Source: Massilia kyonggiensis
Lineage (GTDB): Bacteria > Pseudomonadota > Gammaproteobacteria > Burkholderiales > Burkholderiaceae_D
Direction: 5' to 3'
DNA length: 64,000 nucleotides
Assembly (NCBI RefSeq): GCF_024756235.1
Contig: NZ_JANUGY010000010.1
Coordinates: 62,001 to 126,000, forward strand
A program made the translations under genes and the position numbers. Positions within the stretch are counted from its first letter, which is position 1; each line of letters begins with the position of its first letter. Below, one piece after another: positions 18,601 to 26,117 of the stretch. The notes below the pieces were generated by a model. The model was not told where the DNA came from, did no database searches, and worked only from the letters and a program-made list of their open reading frames with translations.

Positions 18601-21600
18601 TCCAGCGCAGCCACCTGGTTCGTCGTCAGGGCGGCGGCCTGGGCCGTCGTCAGGGCGGCGACCTGGGCCGAGGTCAGGCCCACGATCTGGTTCGTCGTCA
18701 GGCCGTTCGCGACCTGGTTCGTCGTCAGGGCGGCGATCTGGTTCGTCTTCATGGCGGCCAGGTCGGCCGTCTCGATGGCGGCCACTTGCGACGTGCCGAG
18801 GGCCGCGGTCTGCGCCGTGGTCAGCGCGCCGGCCTGGCTCGTGGTCAGGGCGACGATCTGGTTCGTGGTCAGGCCGTTGGCGACCTGGTTCGTCGTCAGC
18901 GCGGCGATCTGGGCCGTCGTCATCGACGCGACTTGCGCCGTGGTCAGGCCGGCCGAGATTTGCGTGGTCGACAGCGCGGCGACCTGGTTGGTCTTCAGCG
19001 CGGCCAGGTCGGCCGTCTGGAACGCGGCGACTTGCGCCGTGCCCAGCGCAGCCACCTGCGCCGTGCCCAGGGCGGCCGCCTGCGCGGTCGTCAGGGCGAC
19101 GATCTGGTTCGTCGTCAGGCCGTTCGCCACCTGGTTCGTCGTCAGCGCGGCGATCTGGTTCGTCTTCATCGCGGCCAGCGTACTGGTGCTGATCGCGGCG
19201 ATCTGCGCCGTGCTCAGCGCGGCAGCCTGCGCGCTCGTCAGGGCGACCACCTGGCTCGTGGTCAGTGCCACGATCTGGTTCGTCGTCAGGCCGTTGGCGA
19301 CCTGATTCGTCGACAGCGCGGCCACTTGTGCCGTCGTCAGCGCAGCCACCTGCTGGGTGGTCAGGCCGGCCGCGATCTGCGTGGTCGACAGCGCCTGGAT
19401 CTGGTTCGTCTTCAGCGCGGCCAGGTCACGGGTTTCCAGCGCGGCCACTTGCGACGTACCCAGCGCGGCGGTCTGCGCGGTCGTCAGCGCAGCGGCTTGT
19501 GCCGTGGTCAGGGCGACGATCTGGTTCGTCGTCAGGCCGTTGGCGACCTGGTTGGTCGACAGGGCGGCGATCTGGCTCGTCTTCATCGCGGCCAGGTCGT
19601 TCGTCTCCAGGGCGGCCACTTGCGCGGTGCCGAGGGCGGCGGTCTGCGCCGTGGTCAGCGCGCCGGCCTGGTTCGTGGTCAGGGCGACGATCTGGTTCGT
19701 CGTCAGGCCATTGGCAACCTGGTTCGTCGTCAGGGCGGCGATCTGGGCGGTCGTCATCGCGGCCACTTGCGCCGTGGTCAGGCCGGCCGAGACTTGCGTC
19801 GTCGACAGCGCGGCAACCTGGTTCGTACGCAGTGCGGCGATGGTGGTCGTGCTGATCGCGGCGATCTGCTGGGTGCCCAGCGAAGCAGCCTGCGCGGTGG
19901 TCAACGACACCACCTGGCCCGTCGTCAGGCCGACGATCTGGGCCGTCGTCAGGCCATTGGCGACCTGGTTCGTCGTCAGCGCGGCGATCTGCGCCGTGGT
20001 CATCGAAGCCAGTTGCTGCGAGGTCAGGCCGGAAGCGATCTGCGTGGTCGACAGCGCCTGGATCTGGTTCGTCTTCATCGCGGCCAGGTCGCGGGTTTCC
20101 AGCGCGGCGACCTGGCTGGTCGTCAGCGCGGCGGTCTGGGCGGTGGTCAGGGCGGCAGCCTGGGCGGTGGTCAGGGCGACGATCTGGTTCGTCGACAGGC
20201 CGTTGGCGACCTGGTTCGTCGTCAGGGCGGCGATCTGGTTCGTCTTCATGGCGGCCAGGTCGGCCGTCTGGAACGCGGCGACTTGCGACGTGCCCAGCGC
20301 AGCCACCTGCGCCGTGCCCAGGGCAGCGGCCTGGCCCGTGGTCAGGGCGGCGATCTGGTTCGTCGTCAGGCCGTTGGCGACCTGGTTCGTCGTCAGCGCG
20401 GCGATCTGCGCCGTGGTCATCGAAGCCAGTTGCTGCGAGGTCAGGCCGGAAGCGATCTGCGTGGTCGACAGCACCTGGATCTGGTTCGTCTTCATCGCGG
20501 CCAGGTCGCGGGTTTCCAGCGCGGCGACCTGGCTGGTCGTCAGCGCGGCGGTCTGGGCGGTGGTCAGGGCGGCAGCCTGGGCGGTGGTCAGCGCGACGAT
20601 TTGGTTCGTCGACAGGCCGTTGGCGATCTGGTTCGTCGTCAGGGCGGCGATCTGGTTCGTCTTCATCGACGACAGGTCGACCGTTTCGAGCGCGCTGGCC
20701 TGCGAGGTCGTCAGGGACGAAGTCTGGGCCGTCGTCAGGGCGCTGGCCTGGCCCGTGGTCAGGGCGACGATGTGGTTCGTCGTCAGGCCGTTGGCAACCT
20801 GGTTCGTCGTCAGGGCTGCGATCTGGGCCGTCGTCATCGAGGCCAGTTGGGCGGTGGTCAGGCCGGCCGACAACTGCGTCGTCGACAGCGCCTGGATCTG
20901 GTTCGTCTTCAGTGCGACGAGATCGCGGGTTTCGATCGCGGCGACCTGGCCGGTCGTCAGCGCGGCGGTCTGGCCGGTCGTCAGGGCGCCGGCTTGTGCC
21001 GTGGTCAGGGCGACGATCTGGTTCGTCGTCAGGCCGTTCGCGATCTGGTTCGTCGTCAGGGCGGCGATCTGGCTCGTCTTCATCGCGGCCAGGTCGTTCG
21101 TCTCGATGGCGGCCACTTGCGACGTGCCGAGGGAGGCGGTCTGCGCAGTGGTCAGCGCGCCGGCTTGTGCCGTGGTCAGGGCGACGATCTGGTTCGTCGT
21201 CAGGCCGTTGGCAACCTGGTTCGTCGTCAGCGCGGCCACCTGGGCCGTCGTCAGCGCGGCCACCTGCTGGGTGGTCAGGCCGGCCGAAATCTGCGTGGTC
21301 GACAGCGCCTGGATCTGGTTCGTCTTCAGCGCCACCAGGTCACGGGTTTCCAGCGCGGCCACTTGCGACGTACCCAGCGCGGCGGTCTGCGCGGTCGTCA
21401 GGGCAGCGGCCTGGGCCGTGGTCAGGGCGACGATCTGGTTCGTCGTCAGGCCGTTGGCGACCTGGCTGGTCGTCAGGGCGGCGATCTGGCTCGTCTTCAT
21501 CGCGGCCAGGTCGTTCGTCTCGATGGCGGCCACTTGCGACGTGCCGAGGGAGGCGGTCTGCGCGGTGGTCAGCGCACCGGCCTGGCTCGTGGTCAGGGCG

Positions 21601-22229
21601 ACGATCTGGTTCGTGGTCAGGCCGTTCGCGACCTGGTTCGTCGTCAGCGCGGCGATCTGGGCCGTCGTCATCGACGCGACTTGCGCCGTGGTCAGGCCGG
21701 CGGCGATCTGCGTGGTCGACAGCGCCTGGACCTGGGCCGTCTTCAGCGCGGCCAGGTCGCGGGTTTCCAGCGCGGCCACTTGCGACGTACCCAGCGCAGC
21801 CACCTGCGCCGTGCTCATGGCGGCGGCTTGTGCCGTGGTCAGGGCGACGATCTGGTTCGTCGTCAGGCCGTTCGCGACCTGGTTCGTCGTCAGCGCGGCG
21901 ATCTGGCTCGTCTTCATCGCGGCAAGGTCGGCCGTTTCGATGGCGGCCACTTGCTGCGTGGTCAGCGACGCGGTCTGGGCCGTGGTCAGCGCCGAGATCT
22001 GGCCCGTCGTCAACGCGGCGATCTGCGCCGTGGTGAAACCGGCCGAGACCTGGGCCGTGCTCAGCACAGCCAGGTCGCGGGTTTCGATCGCCGCCACTTG
22101 GGTCGTCGTCAGTGCCGAGATTTGCGACGTGCTCAGCGCCGTCATGTCGTCGGTCGCCAACGCGACGATCTGGGAAGTCGTCAGCGCCTGGATCTGGGCG
22201 GTGCTCATTCCGGTAACAATTGAAGCCAT
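15684..22229 (-). CDS. Giant Thr/Ala/Gln-rich repeat protein, probable type I secretion substrate with C-terminal Ca2+-binding loops
   Basis: The 2181-residue protein has no N-terminal signal peptide. Residues about 8-1900 are near-perfect octapeptide-like units of the form TT-x-Q-[IVT]-x-A-L, with 9-residue variants (TTNQVANGL) and a marker unit ETRDLxAL. These sit in a 139-residue super-repeat, so Thr, Ala and Gln dominate. From about residue 1905 the sequence is unique: VLDLNGDGVHT, DRNGNGAIDDGSELF, DANADGVIDSKD and DANGDGVSESGEL are DxNxDG calcium loops like those of RTX and dockerin-type proteins. It ends in a Gly/Ser/Thr-rich tail. Classic RTX nonapeptides are absent. Position next to hlyB/hlyD-type genes and the lack of a signal peptide support type I export. 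Function (adhesin, matrix or S-layer-like) is unknown. Confidence 0.88.
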   Translation of the reverse strand: MASIVTGMSTAQIQALTTSQIVALATDDMTALSTSQISALTTTQVAAIETRDLAVLSTAQVSAGFTTAQIAALTTGQISALTTAQTASLTTQQVAAIETADLAAMKTSQIAALTTNQVANGLTTNQIVALTTAQAAAMSTAQVAALGTSQVAALETRDLAALKTAQVQALSTTQIAAGLTTAQVASMTTAQIAALTTNQVANGLTTNQIVALTTSQAGALTTAQTASLGTSQVAAIETNDLAAMKTSQIAALTTSQVANGLTTNQIVALTTAQAAALTTAQTAALGTSQVAALETRDLVALKTNQIQALSTTQISAGLTTQQVAALTTAQVAALTTNQVANGLTTNQIVALTTAQAGALTTAQTASLGTSQVAAIETNDLAAMKTSQIAALTTNQIANGLTTNQIVALTTAQAGALTTGQTAALTTGQVAAIETRDLVALKTNQIQALSTTQLSAGLTTAQLASMTTAQIAALTTNQVANGLTTNHIVALTTGQASALTTAQTSSLTTSQASALETVDLSSMKTNQIAALTTNQIANGLSTNQIVALTTAQAAALTTAQTAALTTSQVAALETRDLAAMKTNQIQVLSTTQIASGLTSQQLASMTTAQIAALTTNQVANGLTTNQIAALTTGQAAALGTAQVAALGTSQVAAFQTADLAAMKTNQIAALTTNQVANGLSTNQIVALTTAQAAALTTAQTAALTTSQVAALETRDLAAMKTNQIQALSTTQIASGLTSQQLASMTTAQIAALTTNQVANGLTTAQIVGLTTGQVVSLTTAQAASLGTQQIAAISTTTIAALRTNQVAALSTTQVSAGLTTAQVAAMTTAQIAALTTNQVANGLTTNQIVALTTNQAGALTTAQTAALGTAQVAALETNDLAAMKTSQIAALSTNQVANGLTTNQIVALTTAQAAALTTAQTAALGTSQVAALETRDLAALKTNQIQALSTTQIAAGLTTQQVAALTTAQVAALSTNQVANGLTTNQIVALTTSQVVALTSAQAAALSTAQIAAISTSTLAAMKTNQIAALTTNQVANGLTTNQIVALTTAQAAALGTAQVAALGTAQVAAFQTADLAALKTNQVAALSTTQISAGLTTAQVASMTTAQIAALTTNQVANGLTTNQIVALTTSQAGALTTAQTAALGTSQVAAIETADLAAMKTNQIAALTTNQVANGLTTNQIVGLTSAQVAALTTAQAAALTTNQVAALETRDLVALKSNQIQALSTTQISAGLTTAQVASMTTAQIAALSTNQVVNGLTTNQIVALTTAQAAALTTAQASSLSTSQVAAIETADLAAMKTNQIAALTTNQVANGLTTNQIVGLTSAQVAALTTAQAAALTTNQVAALETRDLVALKSNQIQALSTTQISAGLTTQQVAALTTAQVAALTTNQVANGLTTNQIVALTTAQAGALTTAQTASLGTSQVAAIETADLAAMKTNQIAALTTNQVANGLTTNQIVGLTSAQVAALTTAQAAALTTNQVAALETRDLVALKSNQIQALSTAQVSAGLTTQQVAALTTAQVAALTTNQVVNGLTTNQIVALTTAQAAALTTAQASSLSTQQVAALQTADLAALKTNQIAALTTNQVANGLTTSQIVALTSAQVAALTTAQAAALTTNQVAALETRDLVALKSNQIQALSTAQISAGLSTAQVAALTTAQVAALTTSQLANGLTTNQIIALTTAQASALTTAQASSLTTAQVAAIETADLAALKTHQIAALTTNQVANGLTTNQIVALTSAQVAVLTTAQAAALTTNQVGALETRDLVALKSSQIQALTTAQISAGLSTTQLAALTTAQVAALTTNQVANGLTTNQIVALSTAQVLALSTGQVAVLTTSQVAALETRDIAILKTNQIQALTTNQIQNGLSTTQVAALTTAQVEALTSAQVNAMTTAQIQQLKVGSPIVLDLNGDGVHTTSIAQGVQFDLFATGNKVTTGWVDATDGLLALDRNGNGAIDDGSELFGTSTKLANGQNASNGYEALAQLDANADGVIDSKDAAYSNLKVWVDANGDGVSESGELKSLASLNVASINVNGDKTAAKDNGNWIGMQSTFTKTDGSTAATGDVWFTTDKSAAEAAAAATTLSSKVGSMVQAMTAFNAADTGAVAGGLTLPNLAGAQTGLLASVGTMVDVMKQFDANGNKVSGANAAMTSTAESLAKSVTTPQDSGFLTTGGRK
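16530..22215 (-). repeat. 417-bp coding super-repeat inside the giant secreted protein
   Basis: The motif encoding ETRDL (plus strand TCRCGGGTTTCC) recurs at 16924, 17341, 17758, 18175, 18592, then at 19426, 20089, 20506, 20923, 21340 and 21757. Most spacings are exactly 417 bp (139 codons) or twice that. The exception is 19426 to 20089, which is 417+246, where 246 bp is 82 codons, the length of one of the two sub-blocks (82+57 residues) of the super-repeat. Two intermediate positions (19009, 19843) carry diverged versions. High DNA-level identity between copies indicates recent amplification or homogenisation, and makes the gene prone to unequal recombination and to assembly errors. Confidence 0.93.
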
Positions 22230-22654
22230 GGTTGAACCTTTTATATTGAAGTTGTCCGATCGCCGCCCAATGCGCGATGTTCAGTTAAAAGTTATTTCCC
22301 TAAGGATACATTTTATTGGTGCGCTTACGCATGCTTTACGGCAACTAACTCGGCAACTTGAGGATTTCCGGTTGTTTTTTCTCCACAACCGCTCTCTTCA
22401 AGATGATTCTTTTTATCCGCTCGACAATTCTTCCGGACCGACTTTTCCAGCCGCGCGGCACATGACATTTACATGTTGCCATCAAGAAAGTGCTCTCAGC
22501 TCAAGGAAAAGGCGACAGCGGAATGGCCAGCATTAAATCCGCCGGACATCTTTCTCACAATTCAATCCAATTGCATCTTTACCAACCCAGGACGGTGCCT
22601 GCGGGCGACGCATGACGCCGGGTTGTCGTACGATAGACACAGTCCAGTTCAACA
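22230..22654. other. AT-richer intergenic region between divergent genes
   Basis: This 425-bp stretch separates the start of the giant repeat protein (leftward) from the lipocalin gene (rightward). It is visibly richer in A and T than the rest of the window and should hold the promoters of both. AAGG lies just upstream of the repeat-protein ATG as its ribosome binding site. I found no convincing sigma-70 pair, no small gene with coding character and no obvious repeat in it. Confidence 0.5.
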
Positions 22655-23233
22655 ATGTGTCCCATGCTCCCGAATACCCGCCTGATCCTCTTGCTGCTCG
22701 GCCTGCTCGGCGCCAGTGCGACCCTGCTCGCCGCCGAGCGCGGCGCCCGTTCCGCGCCGGTCACGCCGATCCCCGCCCTCGACGTGCCGCGCTACATGGG
22801 CGCGTGGTATGAAATTGCAAAATATCCGAACCGGTTTCAGAAACAATGTGCCAGCAACACGACGGCGCATTACAGCCTGCAGCCGGACAAGACCGTGCAA
22901 GTCATCAACCGCTGCCGCCGCGCGGACGGCACCATTGATGAAGCCGTCGGTACGGCGCGCCAGCTGGGCGGTCCCGCGTCGCCGACGCTGAAGGTCAGGT
23001 TCGCGCCCGCGTGGCTGTCGTTCCTGCCGATGGTGTGGGGCGACTACTGGGTGATCGACCTCGACCCGAACTACCAGCTGGCGGCCGTCAGCGAGCCGGG
23101 ACGGGATTATCTGTGGATCCTGTCGCGCACCCCGACCGTGTCGCGCCAGGCGTACGGCGCCCTGCTCGAGCGGCTGGAGCGGCAGGGGTTCGACCTGAGC
23201 AGGCTGGAGATAACGCCCCAGGCGACGTACTGA
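22655..23233 (+). CDS. Bacterial lipocalin (Blc-like)
   Basis: The 192-residue protein is a bacterial lipocalin. It has a hydrophobic signal segment (LILLLLGLLGASATLLAA), then the lipocalin SCR1 motif DVPRYMGAWYEIAKYPNRFQ with the conserved GxW, CASNTTAHYSL, and the second conserved region GDYWVIDLDPNYQLAAVSEP followed by YLWILSRTP. No lipobox cysteine follows the signal, unlike E. coli Blc, so it may be periplasmic rather than lipid-anchored. The family binds lysophospholipids or other lipids in the envelope. A second in-frame ATG at 22664 is an equally good start. Confidence 0.92.
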   Translation: MCPMLPNTRLILLLLGLLGASATLLAAERGARSAPVTPIPALDVPRYMGAWYEIAKYPNRFQKQCASNTTAHYSLQPDKTVQVINRCRRADGTIDEAVGTARQLGGPASPTLKVRFAPAWLSFLPMVWGDYWVIDLDPNYQLAAVSEPGRDYLWILSRTPTVSRQAYGALLERLERQGFDLSRLEITPQATY

Positions 23234-23326
23234 CAACACTCGGCGGCGACGGCGACGCCAAACGCTTGCCAACGGCGTGTTATTTCTGGAAACTAGTTAT
23301 TTCAATTTTGTAAATGACTGCCGTTG

Positions 23327-24232
23327 ATGTCGAAGACCGCCGCGCGCGTGTCGCGCCTGTATGAAGTGATGGACCTGATGCTGGACTCGGTCGGCGATCC
23401 GCTCGCATTGAAATCGCTGGCGGCGTCGGCCAGTTATTCGTCGTTCCACTTCGACCGCATCTTCCGCGAGCTGACGGGATTCTCGGCCGTCGAATACCAG
23501 CGCAAGCGCCGCCTGCGCCGCGCCGCGCACCTGCTGCGCCACGAGCCGGACGTGCCCATCGTGCGCATCGCCCAGGATTGCGGCTTCCCGTCGAACGCGG
23601 CGTTCGCCAAGGCCTTCAAGCAGCAGTTCGCGATGTCGGCCAAGGCGTGGCGCGAGGGGGGATGGCGCGACTACATGGACCGGCAGGTCGGCCGCGAGAG
23701 CGACGTCAGTTTCTTCGTGGCCGAGCCGGACGACCTGGAAGCGATCCTGGCCCCCTACTGCCCGCCCGAACCGGGCACGGTCGCCGCGCGCATCGCCGTG
23801 CGTAACCTGCCGGCGCTGACCCTGCGTTACCAGCGGTTCTTCGGCCAGTCCGGTGCGGCGCTGTCGTTCGCCTGCCACGACTTCATCCAGGAACGCGAGA
23901 AGGCCGACGGCCTGCCCGCCGCTACCGCCTGGTACGGCGTGTTCGACGAAGACCCGGGTTTTACCGGCGAGCGCGAATACTGCTACGACTTCGGCTGCGC
24001 CGACGACACCGTGCTCGACCCGGGCCTGGGCCTGCGCGTCCTCCCGGCCGGCGCCTACGCCTGCCTCGACTTCGACGGCGAATGGCCGCGCTTCCGCTCC
24101 ATGTACGAGGACTGGCTCGACAAGCAGGCCGTCTGGCGCCTGGACAGCACCCGGCCGCACATCCAGAAGGTCGAGCGGGGAGAAGACAGCCGCTGGCGCG
24201 GCTGGCTGGCACTCCCCATCAAAAAACGCTGA
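23327..24232 (+). CDS. AraC-family regulator with C-terminal GyrI-like effector domain
   Basis: The protein is 301 residues from the ATG at 23327 (a TTG one codon earlier is less likely). Residues about 15-110 are two AraC helix-turn-helix units: LKSLAASASYSSFHFDRIFRELTGFS and VRIAQDCGFPSNAAFAKAFKQQF. The C-terminal half (about 140-300) is a GyrI-like/SOUL-fold small-molecule-binding domain (RNLPALTLRYQRFFGQ, then YDFGCADD and AGAYACLDFDGEW). This N-HTH/C-GyrI layout is typical of activators such as Rob or SAV-type regulators that sense cationic or lipophilic compounds. It may control the adjacent lipocalin gene 93 bp upstream, but no operator is visible. Confidence 0.88.
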   Translation: MSKTAARVSRLYEVMDLMLDSVGDPLALKSLAASASYSSFHFDRIFRELTGFSAVEYQRKRRLRRAAHLLRHEPDVPIVRIAQDCGFPSNAAFAKAFKQQFAMSAKAWREGGWRDYMDRQVGRESDVSFFVAEPDDLEAILAPYCPPEPGTVAARIAVRNLPALTLRYQRFFGQSGAALSFACHDFIQEREKADGLPAATAWYGVFDEDPGFTGEREYCYDFGCADDTVLDPGLGLRVLPAGAYACLDFDGEWPRFRSMYEDWLDKQAVWRLDSTRPHIQKVERGEDSRWRGWLALPIKKR

Positions 24233-24781
24233 TCACCAGTCGAAATCGTCGGGGATCTTGAAGTCTTTATAGGGATCGTCCTCGCCTTCCGCGACGGCTT
24301 CCGCCGCCTTGTTGACGCGCACGACGCGGTCCGGCGCCCGTTCCGCGATCTTGTCGGCGATCACGCGCGGCACCAGCTCGAAGCCGCCCGCGTGGGCGAC
24401 GATAGACAGGCGGCCCGCCACCAGGTGGTCGCGCACGGCCGCGGAGACGTGGATGCGCTCGATCTTCGTGCCGATCGTGAAGTTGTAGGCGACGTCCAGG
24501 TTGCCCTTGCCCTTGGGCTGGCGGTTCACCTGGATCATCTGGGCGATCTGCGCCTCGACGGCCTTCGCCGCGGCGGCCGCGTCGCGCTGGGCGTTCAGCG
24601 CGCGGGCGCGCTCGGCCTGCTGGCGCTGGGCTTCCGCCACCGCCTCCTTCGTCTCGTTGACGCTCGTGACGCCCGTGCGCCGCTCGATCTTCTGCTGCTT
24701 GGCCTTTTCCTGGTTGGCGACCTTGACCTTCTTCTTGTCGACCAGCCCGGCCTTCATCAGCTGCTCTTGTAGGGAAACCAT
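24233..24781 (-). CDS. yaiL: DUF2058 (YaiL-like) nucleoprotein/polynucleotide-associated protein
   Basis: The 182-residue protein opens with SLQEQLMKAGLVDKKKVKVA, the hallmark of DUF2058/YaiL. A highly charged Lys/Arg/Ala/Gln helical region (about 20-75) and a C-terminal globular part (KIERIHVSAAVRDHL, GRLSIVAHAGGFELVP) follow. The family is widespread in proteobacteria and is described as nucleic-acid-associated; no precise function is known. It is convergent with the AraC-type gene, with no gap between stops. Confidence 0.9.
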   Translation of the reverse strand: MVSLQEQLMKAGLVDKKKVKVANQEKAKQQKIERRTGVTSVNETKEAVAEAQRQQAERARALNAQRDAAAAAKAVEAQIAQMIQVNRQPKGKGNLDVAYNFTIGTKIERIHVSAAVRDHLVAGRLSIVAHAGGFELVPRVIADKIAERAPDRVVRVNKAAEAVAEGEDDPYKDFKIPDDFDW

Positions 24782-24833
24782 GTCCTGCTCCGGAATGCGA
24801 AAACCCCAAGCATAGCAAACCGGCGCCCGCGAA

Positions 24834-26117
24834 TCACTCTTCCAGCGCCCTCATCCTGACGAACCGCGTCAGCACGAGCACCGGCAGTGCCGACAACACG
24901 ACCCAGAGAAAGAAGTGGCGGTAGCCGAGCAGCTGCTGGATGTCGCCGCTGACCACCTTCGACAGCACGAGGCCCAGCTGCATGAAGCCGGAGCCCAGCG
25001 CGTAGTGCGCCGTCTGGTAGCGGCCGGGCGCGATCACCTGCATGATGAACAGGATCATGCCGACGAAACCGAAGCCGTAGCCGAACATCTCCAGCGACAG
25101 CGCCGCCATGACGAGGCCGAGGTTCGATGGCTGCATCGTTCCCAGGTACCAGAACACGAGGTTCGGCACGTTCATGGCGACGATCAGGATGGGCATCGCG
25201 CGCTTGAGGCCCACGCGCGACGTGAACCAGCCGCCGAGGATGCTGCCGACGAGGAAGGCCGCCGTACCGGCCGTGCCATAGATGGCGCCCACTTCCTGCG
25301 TGGAGAGACCGAGGCCACCGGCCTCGCGCGCATCGCGCAGGAACAGCGGACCGATCGTCTGCACCTGCCCTTCCGCGAGACGGAACAGCAGGATGAACAC
25401 GATGCCCATCCAGATGCCCGGCTTGGCGAAGAAGGCGCGCACGACGTCCACCAGTACGTCGACGGTGCCCCGTACCGACACGCCGGGGGCGGTCTTCGCC
25501 GTTTCCGGCAGCGCCCACACGTGATACAGCCCGAGCCCCGCCAGCAACGCGCCGAGCAGCCCGAACACGGTGGCCCACGCGGCGGGAGGACCGATGCGCT
25601 GTTCGAGGAAGCCGGCCAGGATCACGAGCCCGCCCAGCGACAGGAACTTGGCACCGTTGAAGAACGCCCCCTGCCAGCCGGCGTAGGCGCATTGCTGGCG
25701 CTCGGACAGGTTCGCGATATACAAACCGTCCGCTGCGATGTCGTGCGTGCTGGACGCGAGCGACACGAGGGCCAGCAACCCGATCGCCAGCCCGAACCAC
25801 GCGGGCAGTTGCAGCGCGAGGGCCAGTGCCGCGAGCGCGATGCCGCCCGCGACCTGCAGCACGACGACGACGCGCTTCTTGCTCGCCGCGAGTTCCAGGA
25901 AAGGACTCCACAACGCCTTGAATACCCACGCGAGGCCCAGGACGCCGGTCCAGCGCGCGATCTGCTCGTTGGGCACGCCCATGCTCTTGAACATCAGCCC
26001 CGCCACGAGGGCAACGCTGAAGAACGGCAGGCCCTGCGCGAGGTACAGCGTGGGCACCCAGGCGAGCGGATGCCGCGACGCGGCAGGTGTCAGGTGATCG
26101 GGACGGATGCTATCCAT
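24834..26117 (-). CDS. MFS permease (AmpG-like), probable amino-sugar/oligosaccharide importer
   Basis: The protein is 427 residues from the ATG at 26117, which lies inside the last codons of the upstream hexosaminidase gene (8-bp overlap). The longer open frame upstream is a shadow of that gene. About 12 membrane segments are visible, starting with HPLAWVPTLYLAQGLPFFSV, which resembles the AmpG/NagP-type opening, and including QGAFFNGAKFLSLGGLVILA and GTAGTAAFLVGSILGGWFTS. With a TonB receptor and a GH20 hexosaminidase in the same operon it should carry GlcNAc or a small chitin or muropeptide sugar across the inner membrane. The substrate is inferred from context. Confidence 0.86.
   Translation of the reverse strand: MDSIRPDHLTPAASRHPLAWVPTLYLAQGLPFFSVALVAGLMFKSMGVPNEQIARWTGVLGLAWVFKALWSPFLELAASKKRVVVVLQVAGGIALAALALALQLPAWFGLAIGLLALVSLASSTHDIAADGLYIANLSERQQCAYAGWQGAFFNGAKFLSLGGLVILAGFLEQRIGPPAAWATVFGLLGALLAGLGLYHVWALPETAKTAPGVSVRGTVDVLVDVVRAFFAKPGIWMGIVFILLFRLAEGQVQTIGPLFLRDAREAGGLGLSTQEVGAIYGTAGTAAFLVGSILGGWFTSRVGLKRAMPILIVAMNVPNLVFWYLGTMQPSNLGLVMAALSLEMFGYGFGFVGMILFIMQVIAPGRYQTAHYALGSGFMQLGLVLSKVVSGDIQQLLGYRHFFLWVVLSALPVLVLTRFVRMRALEE

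Noticed and set aside
16530..22215. CRISPR array or intergenic tandem repeat
   Set aside because: The repeats have no spacer structure. The unit is a multiple of 3, and the region is one continuous open frame with conserved codons.
16470..22536. Very long open frames on the plus strand (over 1000 and 1900 codons) across the repeat region
   Set aside because: They are shadows of the minus-strand repeat gene. Their residues only mirror the repeat period, they lack start signals and recognisable domains, and the minus frame has the calcium loops and exporter partners.
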